Positions 1 to 5,649 of a DNA stretch of 6,587 nt are shown in pieces. The notes under the pieces were generated by a model that had not been told where the DNA came from, did no database searches, and worked only from the letters and a program-made list of their open reading frames with translations. Where the stretch lies: assembly GCA_025350365.1 (NCBI GenBank), contig JANXXY010000101.1, positions 1 through 6,587 on the forward strand. The letters are read 5' to 3'. The translations under genes were made by a program, and so were the position numbers. The stretch is from Bacteroidales bacterium (lineage in GTDB: Bacteria > Bacteroidota > Bacteroidia > Bacteroidales > JAAUTT01). Position 1 is the stretch's first letter, and every line of letters begins with the position of its first letter.

Positions 1-626
1 TAGGGATTCTAAACCCCATCACAACGACACGACTTTTTCGCAAAATAAGAAAATACTTTCTGAATGTATTGCTCGAGTTTCATGGACATAACGACCTTGG
101 AATGGCCACCGCTAATACATTTATGGCTTTAAATTCAGGTGGCGGTTGCGCCAGTGTTACCGTGAATGGATTGGGAGAAAGGGCTGACAACGCAGCGCTG
201 GAAGAAATTGTGATGGCTATGGAAATAAGCAGCACATCATATCATGGCATTAACACCTCTGTTCTTGGAGAATTGTCGCACTATGTAAGTGAGGCATCAG
301 GCATTCCATTGGCTACCAATAAACCGATTACCGGAAGTATGGCGCTTAGCCATGAAACGGGCATTCATACCAATATCCTGTTAAAGAACAGAGAAACATA
401 TCAAATAATCAAAGCCTCACGAATAGGACTCACAGAGCAAGATTTTGTGTTCGGAAAGCATGGCGGTAAAACAGCCCTGATATCGTTCCTAAACCAAAAC
501 GATATCAGCCTCACATGTGATGATTATTCAATCATCCTTGAACGGATAAAAATAAATTCCAACCATTTAAAACGCGAATTTACCGGGAAGGAAGTTCTGT
601 CGTTGGCCGCAAGTGAAAAAATTTAA
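1..626 (+). CDS. nifV: Homocitrate synthase (NifV-type), C-terminal part, cut by the left edge of the window
   Basis: This is the C-terminal part of a DRE-TIM metallolyase that condenses acetyl-CoA with 2-oxoglutarate to give homocitrate, the organic ligand of the nitrogenase FeMo cofactor. The frame is open from position 3 to the TAA at 624-626. The TTG at 69 is not a real start, because the residues before it (GILNPITTTRL) already match the strand leading into the metal site. Visible are the zinc-binding HGHNDLGMATAN at 81-116, then NGLGERADNAALEE, HETGIHTNILLKNR and FGKHGGK. About 207 residues remain, and the protein ends without the LeuA regulatory domain of isopropylmalate synthases, which favours NifV or another short homocitrate synthase. 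The family GERxGN motif reads GERADN here, an unusual G-to-D change. It converges on carA, and no other nif gene is visible. The family is secure; nitrogen fixation as its role is inferred. Confidence 0.85.
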   Translation, partial: GILNPITTTRLFRKIRKYFLNVLLEFHGHNDLGMATANTFMALNSGGGCASVTVNGLGERADNAALEEIVMAMEISSTSYHGINTSVLGELSHYVSEASGIPLATNKPITGSMALSHETGIHTNILLKNRETYQIIKASRIGLTEQDFVFGKHGGKTALISFLNQNDISLTCDDYSIILERIKINSNHLKREFTGKEVLSLAASEKI

Positions 627-627
627 A

Positions 628-714
628 TACGGCTTCAATTGCCTCATCGATTTCTTTCCTTGTGGCATTTTTCAATACGTAGCCGGATGCACCATTTTTT
701 GAATATAACTTTGT
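628..714 (-). pseudogene. Fragment of a NarL/LuxR-type response regulator receiver domain
   Basis: Read on the minus strand, these 29 codons give TKLYSKNGASGYVLKNAT followed by RKEIDEAIEAV. This is the end of a receiver domain: the beta5 strand with the conserved Lys (codon at 670-672, in GYVLK) and helix alpha5, in the form usual for NarL/FixJ-type response regulators. Nothing before or after it continues the family. There is no phosphoacceptor Asp, no LuxR DNA-binding domain and no start codon. On the low-coordinate side the match ends where the convergent nifV ends (626). On the other side it reaches within about 20 bp of the carA stop (736-738) and happens to share carA's frame. I read it as a relic of a larger gene lost by deletion or rearrangement. 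It cannot be functional alone. Confidence 0.6.
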
Positions 715-735
715 TTTTTTCGCTGGATATTTGCT

Positions 736-1824
736 TTAATGGTTTTTCTTATATTTTTTTACGGCCGCCAGAAAGTCGTCAAACAAAAACTCCGTATCAG
801 TTGGTCCGCTTGATGCTTCGGGATGGAACTGGGTGGAGAAGAACGGTTTGGTTTTGTGTTTCATACCCTCGTTGGTATTATCGTTTAGATTGATGAAGTA
901 TGGCTCCCAATCGCTGCTCAACGTATTATTATCTATCGCGAAACCATGATTTTGGGATGTAATGTACGATTTCTTTGTACCAACTTTCAATACTGGTTGG
1001 TTATGGCTTCGGTGTCCGTATTTAAGTTTATATGTATCAGCACCAGCTGCTAGAGCCATCAATTGGTTGCCAAGACAAATTCCCATAATCGGCACTTCAT
1101 CCGTAAATGCTTTGTTTAAATGATCAATGGCTACATCGCATTTTTTTGGATCGCCGGGGCCATTCGAAATAAACAGTCCGTCGTATTTCTCATGTGAAAA
1201 ATCGTAATCATGCGGTACTCGCACCACTGTTGTGTCGCGGTTTAGGAGACACCGGATAATGTTGTATTTTACACCACAATCGATTAGCAGGATGCGATAC
1301 TTTCCGTTTCCGTATGTTTCTTTTTTAGGAGTGCTAACCTGAGCCACTAAATGGTCGAGGTCTGGATTATACATCGCTACATCCTGATTGTTGTAAACCA
1401 CTTTACCAAGCATGGTACCTTTTTCGCGAAGTATTTTTGTGAGTGCACGTGTGTCAATTCCATAGATACCCGGAACTTTATTTTCTGTCAGCCAGCTGGA
1501 CAGACTCTGACTGGCATTCCAATGACTGTATTCCAATGAGTAATCGGAAACAATAAGTGCTGAAATATGAACTTTATGTGACTCGAAAAAGCGGAGTAGG
1601 TCGTTTTCCTTTTCCATTCCGGGTACTCCATAGTTGCCTATCAATGGATATGTAAGTGTAAGTATCTGTCCCTTATATGAAGGATCAGTTAAACTTTCGG
1701 GATATCCCGTCATGGAGGTATTAAAAACTACTTCACCTGATATGGAACCTTCGTAACCGAACGGTTTTCCGTGAAATTCTGTTCCGTCTTCAAGAACGAG
1801 TTTGATGTTTTCACTGTTGTTCAT
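736..1824 (-). CDS. carA: Carbamoyl-phosphate synthase small (glutaminase) subunit
   Basis: A cytoplasmic enzyme that hydrolyses glutamine and channels ammonia to the large subunit CarB to make carbamoyl phosphate for arginine and pyrimidine synthesis. The 362 residues are near the family norm (E. coli 382). Residues 1-150 form the small-subunit N-terminal domain, with NTSMTGYPESLTDPSYKGQ at 35-53. Residues 175-360 form the class I glutamine amidotransferase domain. The catalytic Cys is C250 in GICLGNQ, and H334 and E336 in QFHPEASSG complete the triad. NGPGDP (221-226), GHRSHNQPV (270-278) and QNHGF (291-295) are also present. The start is fixed by an ATGA overlap (1821-1824) with the upstream thioredoxin-fold gene, which implies one transcript and coupled translation. 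carB is not next to it: downstream are only a response-regulator scrap and the convergent nifV. All catalytic residues are intact. Confidence 0.97.
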   Translation of the reverse strand: MNNSENIKLVLEDGTEFHGKPFGYEGSISGEVVFNTSMTGYPESLTDPSYKGQILTLTYPLIGNYGVPGMEKENDLLRFFESHKVHISALIVSDYSLEYSHWNASQSLSSWLTENKVPGIYGIDTRALTKILREKGTMLGKVVYNNQDVAMYNPDLDHLVAQVSTPKKETYGNGKYRILLIDCGVKYNIIRCLLNRDTTVVRVPHDYDFSHEKYDGLFISNGPGDPKKCDVAIDHLNKAFTDEVPIMGICLGNQLMALAAGADTYKLKYGHRSHNQPVLKVGTKKSYITSQNHGFAIDNNTLSSDWEPYFINLNDNTNEGMKHKTKPFFSTQFHPEASSGPTDTEFLFDDFLAAVKKYKKNH

Positions 1825-3305
1825 TTCTTTCTACCTTCCTCAAATTTAATTATGTCCTCCACCTGCTCAGGACCAATTCGTTTTGCAATAATTTTTTTGT
1901 TTTCGTCCAATAAGTATATCTGCGGGGTAGTATATACATTGTACAAATCCTTGTAATCGTAGTTATAAGGGCTCCATGCATTTATCCAGTCGTAGGTACT
2001 GTGCTCATTCACAAAGTCAATCCATTTGCGTTTACCTTCTACGCTCGAAATCATATGAATGGCAAGTATCTGCACACCTTTATCTTTTAGTTTTTGCTGA
2101 TAAAGTGTATATAATTCAGGAATGATCTTTTTGCAATGCCCGCAATCGGCTTCCCAGAAAACTACCACTAAAAACTTTGCTTTGATGGAATGTAAGGTAA
2201 TGTTATTTCCAATATATGGGTTGCTTTTTAAGGCAGTATCGTTTTTGGCAACCATGAAATGATCGGAAGGCACTTCCACTAGTTTTAAGTCGGGGGCAAT
2301 GCAGTTGATCAGATTGGGTTTTGTTTTTGCAATCTCTTTTTTCAGGTTATCAGTGTATTTTTTGTCACTCCACGTAGCATACGGAAGGTACCATTTTTCG
2401 GCCACATGCACCAACACAGCATCCTGTCCCATAATTTGCGAAGTAGCATACTGGTTAAAAAGGGTAACAAGCATAAACCGAAACAATTCCTCGTTTCCGC
2501 GAACTTTTTCAATTAATTGATCCACTTCTTTACTAATGGTATCCGGTATTTGTGGTATCACCTTATCCATATAGTTTTTTACCTTTTGCTCGTAAAAAAT
2601 GGTTCGCAACATTCGCGGATCAGTTAAGTTGAAATTATCGAAGTAATGAGACCGGTAATAACGGTATTGGAATGTTGAATCTGTAATTATTCCTTTTGCA
2701 TCTTTAGGAGAATCAGGTACCTGAACATCCTCAAATGAGGTAAGTAGTGCTGTAAGGAAAAGCTTTGGATTGTCAGTTTTTATCTTCTGGATGAAGCCGA
2801 TCACCTCCTGATGAAGTTTGTCGATGGCTTTGGTGAGAGAATCTTTATGTTGTGGCGATGTTGAATTTTTTTTCTTTTCAACCAGTTTGTTGGCAATATC
2901 TCCTTTGTCATTGATCATGATCCGGTAATCGAAAAATAGCTTATTCTCATTGGAGTTGATAAATTTTATCCCCTTCATCATATCGGAAGTGTCAGCCACT
3001 TCAATTGTGAATACCTGATTGTCACTCAATAGGATGTCGAAATATTTTTTGTTTGGCAGATAAATCCAATACATCCCGCCAGGCAATACTTTATTCTTTT
3101 TAAAAATTCCGAAACCTTTTTTATCCAGACGAACTGTATCGTCGGGATAAAATAATTTGTCGTTGGCAAAGTGATGGCCAAAAAGAATAGTTGAATCTTT
3201 AAAGGCGGGAACTTTAATTTTGATTTCGTAACCCTGAGCTAATGAAGAAGCTATACCAGTTGTAATTCCAATAAAAAGCAAAATTGACCTGAGGAAAGTT
3301 ATCAT
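1821..3305 (-). CDS. Secreted thioredoxin-fold protein, TlpA-like with DUF4369/DUF5106-type N-terminal region
   Basis: A predicted periplasmic thiol-disulfide oxidoreductase of 494 residues. Residues 1-23 are a signal peptide: Arg at 6, a hydrophobic core at 8-22, likely cleavage after SLA (23), and no lipobox Cys. Residues 25-115 are beta-rich and resemble the DUF4369 domain found before many Bacteroidetes TlpA proteins. Residues about 120-330 are mostly helical, like DUF5106. Residues about 335-490 form a TlpA/redoxin thioredoxin fold with FWEADCGHCKK; the active-site cysteines are C388 and C391, and the cis-proline is P461 in TTPQ. The CGHC motif is the protein-disulfide-isomerase type rather than the CGPC of thioredoxin. 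Its exact substrates cannot be read from sequence. Its stop overlaps the carA start by 4 bp, and it is first in the unit, transcribed away from the prenyl synthase. The fold and location are secure; reductase versus isomerase activity is open. Confidence 0.88.
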   Translation of the reverse strand: MITFLRSILLFIGITTGIASSLAQGYEIKIKVPAFKDSTILFGHHFANDKLFYPDDTVRLDKKGFGIFKKNKVLPGGMYWIYLPNKKYFDILLSDNQVFTIEVADTSDMMKGIKFINSNENKLFFDYRIMINDKGDIANKLVEKKKNSTSPQHKDSLTKAIDKLHQEVIGFIQKIKTDNPKLFLTALLTSFEDVQVPDSPKDAKGIITDSTFQYRYYRSHYFDNFNLTDPRMLRTIFYEQKVKNYMDKVIPQIPDTISKEVDQLIEKVRGNEELFRFMLVTLFNQYATSQIMGQDAVLVHVAEKWYLPYATWSDKKYTDNLKKEIAKTKPNLINCIAPDLKLVEVPSDHFMVAKNDTALKSNPYIGNNITLHSIKAKFLVVVFWEADCGHCKKIIPELYTLYQQKLKDKGVQILAIHMISSVEGKRKWIDFVNEHSTYDWINAWSPYNYDYKDLYNVYTTPQIYLLDENKKIIAKRIGPEQVEDIIKFEEGRKK

Positions 3306-3320
3306 AATATTATGTTTCTA

Positions 3321-3352
3321 CAAATTTGACTATCAGGGTACCACCATCCAAA
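3321..3352 (-). promoter_or_regulatory. Putative promoter of the thioredoxin-fold gene and carA
   Basis: On the minus strand a TTTG (-33 type, 3349-3352) is followed after exactly 20 bp by CAAATTTG (3321-3328). This differs by one base from the Bacteroidetes -7 consensus TAnnTTTG, at the usual 19-21 bp spacing. Transcription would begin near 3315 and leave a leader of only about 10 nt before the ATG at 3303-3305. The match is consensus-based and the short leader lowers confidence. Confidence 0.4.
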
Positions 3353-3396
3353 AAAATCGCACAAAAATACGAAAAAAATGTTATTAAGCATAAATA

Positions 3397-3427
3397 CTTG
3401 GTATATTTGAGAAGAAAATTATTTTTG
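3397..3427 (+). promoter_or_regulatory. Putative promoter of the isoprenyl diphosphate synthase gene
   Basis: CTTG at 3397-3400 is followed after 19 bp by TATTTTTG at 3420-3427, a full match to the Bacteroidetes -7 consensus TAnnTTTG at the expected spacing. Transcription would start near 3433, giving a leader of about 30 nt before the ATG at 3463. A second TAnnTTTG match (TATATTTG, 3402-3409) lies just upstream but has no good TTTG at the right distance. The region before the start is A-rich with no Shine-Dalgarno, as is usual in this phylum. Confidence 0.5.
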
Positions 3428-3462
3428 CCATGTAAATTTTAGATGAAATAAAAAATATCCTT

Positions 3463-4440
3463 ATGCTGAGTTTATCCTCTTGCCTTGATATTATCACCAG
3501 GGAAATTATTATTCTTAAAGACGAAAACAAGCAACCCGTTGAATTATACCAACCCATACATTATATTCTGGGTCTGGAAGGAAAACGTTTACGTCCGGCG
3601 CTAACCTTGATGGCCTGTAATTTGTTTACCGACGATATTTCTCTATCAGTTAAACCGGCTTTGGCCATGGAAGTATTTCATAATTTCACTTTGCTGCACG
3701 ACGATATTATGGACAATGCCCCTTTGCGCCGCAACCAGCCGACAGTGCATGAGAAATGGAATAATAACGTTGCGATACTTTCGGGCGATGCCATGCAAAT
3801 TTTGGCGTATCAGCTTATTTGCCAGGCCCCTTCATCAAAACTAAAAGTATTGATTGATATTTTTAATACTACGGCTATTGAAGTCTGTGAAGGACAACAG
3901 TTTGACATGAATTTTGCCTTACGTAATGATGTTTCATTGGAAGAATATATTCGGATGATTGAACTAAAAACATCGGTACTTATTGCAGCGAGTTTGAAAA
4001 TTGGCGCTCTTTGTGGTGAAGCCTCAGAAACAGATGCTCAGAAATTGTATGAGTTTGGACGGAATCTGGGTATTGCTTTTCAAATTCAGGACGATTATCT
4101 GGATGTTTATGCCGATCATAAATTATTTGGCAAAACAGTTGGAGGCGATATCGTTGAAAACAAGAAAACGTTTCTTCTTATCAAAGCATTGGAATTGGCA
4201 AAAGGGCAACAAGCTTTGACGTTGCAAAATGCCATAAATAGTCGCATTTTTGATGTGGCTGAGAAGGTGATGCAGGTTCGGCAAGTGTACGATGATTTAA
4301 ATATCCCGCAAAGTGCCCGTGCAAGCATTTCCGCATATTCAGAAAAAGCATTCGGATTTCTTGATTCAGTAATAGTGCCTGATGAAAGAAAAACTATATT
4401 GCGGCAGATTGCTCTGGAGCTGATAAACAGGGAAAAATGA
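3463..4440 (+). CDS. Polyprenyl (isoprenyl) diphosphate synthase, probably short chain
   Basis: A trans-prenyltransferase that adds isopentenyl diphosphate to allylic diphosphates, giving precursors for quinone side chains and other isoprenoids. It is cytoplasmic, 325 residues, all-helical. Key motifs are GKRLRP (40-45), the first Asp-rich motif DDIMD (80-84) followed by RR (89-90), EGQQFDMNF (143-151), GK (223-224), KKT (234-236) and the second Asp-rich motif QDDYLD (209-214). All metal- and diphosphate-binding residues are present. The first motif is the plain DDxxD form without the two-residue insertion of bacterial type II farnesyl synthases, and F75 lies five residues before it. In archaeal-type enzymes an aromatic there limits the product to about C20, so a geranylgeranyl-type product is possible. 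The ATG at 3463 is the first usable start: the frame is blocked at 3433-3435 and no standard start lies between. It is divergent from the thioredoxin-fold gene. Confidence 0.93.
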   Translation: MLSLSSCLDIITREIIILKDENKQPVELYQPIHYILGLEGKRLRPALTLMACNLFTDDISLSVKPALAMEVFHNFTLLHDDIMDNAPLRRNQPTVHEKWNNNVAILSGDAMQILAYQLICQAPSSKLKVLIDIFNTTAIEVCEGQQFDMNFALRNDVSLEEYIRMIELKTSVLIAASLKIGALCGEASETDAQKLYEFGRNLGIAFQIQDDYLDVYADHKLFGKTVGGDIVENKKTFLLIKALELAKGQQALTLQNAINSRIFDVAEKVMQVRQVYDDLNIPQSARASISAYSEKAFGFLDSVIVPDERKTILRQIALELINREK

Positions 4441-4494
4441 GTAAATGACACTTGAAGAGAAATTAGGAACGATACACGCAATTTCATCATTTAC
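4441..4494 (+). repeat. Nested inverted repeat just after the prenyl synthase stop
   Basis: GTAAATGA (4441-4448) pairs perfectly with TCATTTAC (4487-4494). Nested inside, GAAATT (4459-4464) pairs with AATTTC (4480-4485). It starts at the base after the TGA stop (4438-4440). There is no U-run after it, so it is not a standard intrinsic terminator. It could help 3'-end formation or be chance in AT-rich DNA. Confidence 0.25.
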
Positions 4495-4576
4495 CACCCT
4501 ACGTAAAGTTCATTTTTTATTTGTTGCAAACTATGGCGAACTGGGGGTTAAATTATCGCTGCCTTTCCATTTTTAG
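4445..4576 (+). CDS. Possible small or truncated ORF of 43 residues, unknown
   Basis: An ATG four bases after the prenyl synthase stop opens a 43-codon frame ending at TAG (4574-4576). It begins MTLEEKLGTIHAI, which has a normal protein look and a spacing that would allow translational coupling. After about residue 20 the composition turns hydrophobic and unconvincing. I recognise no family. It may be the start of a former downstream gene cut off when the accessory DNA to the right arrived, or simply chance. It overlaps the nested inverted repeat at 4441-4494. Weak support. Confidence 0.15.
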   Translation: MTLEEKLGTIHAISSFTTLRKVHFLFVANYGELGVKLSLPFHF

Positions 4577-4604
4577 TTAAGTAATCTCAAATGGACAATA
4601 TATT

Positions 4605-5015
4605 TTAAAGTTGTTCCCTTTTAGCAGGTTCCAGCTTAATCTTTTTGTTACCGCTAACTAATGATTCTAAAGGGATTCCTAAATATCTATTTAATAAAGT
4701 TATCATTTTAAAAGTCAAAGGCCATTTACCGTTTAAAACTTCTGACACTCTTGTCTTTCCTCCAAATAGTGACGCAATATCTTTTTGTTTCAGATTCATT
4801 TGTTATATTCTGAACTTTATTGCTTCTACCGGATTAGGGGCTTCTACCGCGTAATGTTCATGCTCGTATTTTTCAACTAGCAAGGATAAGAGTTCTATTT
4901 CTTCACCTTCAGGGCTTTCCGGCTCAATGGCAATTGTACTACTGTTGATTAACTTGTAAATACGTTCGCAAGGTTGGTTATATTCTTGCTCTGTTCTTAA
5001 TATTTTAGTTTTCAT
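4605..5015 (-). pseudogene. higA: HigA-type XRE antitoxin interrupted by one in-frame stop codon
   Basis: Two adjacent pieces in the same frame make one 136-residue HigA-like antitoxin, a normal length for the family. Codons 1-70 (ATG at 5013-5015) give the N-terminal half, with SPEGEEIELLSLLVEKYE typical of HigA. A TAA at 4803-4805 is codon 71. Reading resumes with CAA and then ATG (4797-4799), giving MNLKQKDIASLFGGKTRVSE and the rest of a helix-turn-helix domain (VSEVLNGKWPLT), ending at TAA 4605-4607. No bases are gained or lost; a single change such as GAA to TAA explains it. The ATG six bases past the stop could allow restart and a separate 64-residue DNA-binding protein. The antitoxin would normally neutralise HigB and repress its own operon. 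The start overlaps higB by 11 bp, the usual arrangement for this module. Confidence 0.85.
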
Positions 5016-5280
5016 AACTTACTGTTTTAGCGTCTATTTTATCATATTCCGCATGTGTGCCGAACCACACTACAAAAACAACTTTTAATTTATATTCAAT
5101 ATCAACGATTAACCGATAATCGTTGCCTTAGGCATTCCCATATTTCGATTTTAATTCATTTGTATTTTCCCATGTTGATAACCTAACTTCATAGATCCAA
5201 GCCTTTACAGATTCTTCTGCCTACTTGTATTTACTGAGTTTACAATACTCTGTTAATGTTTTTCCCTTTATGATCCTCAT
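5005..5280 (-). pseudogene. higB: HigB-type mRNA interferase toxin with two stop codons and an internal deletion
   Basis: The minus strand from ATG (5278-5280) to TAA (5005-5007) is 92 codons in one unbroken frame that reads as HigB (PF09907-like), a ribosome-dependent mRNA interferase. Codons 1-19 begin MRIIKGKTLTEYCK. Codon 20 is TAG (5221-5223). Codons 21-50 include KAWIYEVRLSTW and NELKSKYGNA. Codon 51 is TAA (5128-5130). Codons 52-91 give GNDYRLIVDIE and VVWFGTHAEYDKID, the well-conserved C-terminal half. Compared with what I know of the family, about 12-14 residues holding the conserved RVVFNI strand are missing between GNA and GND. There is no frameshift. The toxin is therefore almost surely dead. 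It precedes and overlaps higA, the classic toxin-first order. Confidence 0.85.
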
Positions 5281-5317
5281 ACTTTGCAAAGTTTGAAAAA
5301 GTTACCAAATAGGGTAA
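5281..5317 (-). promoter_or_regulatory. Probable higBA operator and promoter area with two inverted repeats
   Basis: Directly before the higB ATG is a perfect 12-bp palindrome, ACTTTGCAAAGT (5281-5292). Nine bases further is TTACC-6-GGTAA (5302-5317). HigA-type antitoxins repress their own promoter through short palindromes in exactly this place, so these are candidate operators. I could not fix a clean -33/-7 pair here. Binding is inferred from position and symmetry only. Confidence 0.4.
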
Positions 5318-5404
5318 TTTTTTCTAGTGATTATTTTATTTCAATAGATGATACTTTGATACAATTCAAAGCAGCTTGATCTTTATTTGATAACCTGTTG
5401 ACAT

Positions 5405-5449
5405 AAAAACAAAATACCGCTTTTACTTCAATTAGCAAAAGCGGTATTT
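5405..5449 (-). terminator. Intrinsic terminator acting on the minus strand
   Basis: A perfect 13-bp stem, AAATACCGCTTTT (5412-5424) with AAAAGCGGTATTT (5437-5449), encloses a 12-nt loop. On the minus strand it is followed by a T-rich run (5405-5411, TGTTTTT, continuing the TTT of the stem), the form of a Rho-independent terminator. On the plus strand there is no U-run. It would stop transcripts arriving from the right before they enter higBA, yet no minus-strand gene is visible to its right. It is either insulation for higBA or the tail of a lost gene. Confidence 0.6.
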
Positions 5450-5469
5450 GTAGTCGCGGTCAGAGACAA

Positions 5470-5649
5470 AGTGGTAATTTAACCAGTAAGAGCGACAACC
5501 GCGGTAACCTGAACGAAGCATTTGAATACGACGATCTGTATCGTCTTACCAAATCAACAATCATCAATAATGGTGGTCTCCATGGGTTAATAATATCTGC
5601 TAATGGATTTGAAATGGGAAACGTATTTTTAGTAAGTATTAATCTGTAA
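5470..5649 (+). pseudogene. RHS/YD-repeat protein fragment
   Basis: The plus strand reads SGNLTSKSDNRGNLNEAFEY followed by DDLYRLTKS, a textbook RHS/YD repeat (GNL..., EYD.L.RLT), as in the large cell-surface or polymorphic-toxin RHS proteins of Bacteroidetes. The frame is open from 5407 to the TAA at 5647-5649, but homology is clear only from about 5470 to 5575. It has no start codon at its beginning, and RHS proteins are normally over 1000 residues. Further on the frame gives ANGFEMGNVF. A shift at the T-run 5626-5630 would continue it as F-S-K, like the GN(I/V)xSK step of these repeats, so a frameshift there is likely. It is a relic with no toxin tip, immunity gene or secretion partner in view. 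Confidence 0.65.

Noticed and set aside
69..71. TTG as start codon of the homocitrate synthase
   Set aside because: The frame is open from position 3 and the residues before it match the family, so the gene is cut by the window edge.
639..893. Plus-strand 84-codon frame over the carA 3' end
   Set aside because: It is antisense to carA and the response-regulator relic, with no protein-like features.
4116..4490. Minus-strand 124-codon frame opposite the prenyl synthase
   Set aside because: A shadow of the well-supported plus-strand gene.
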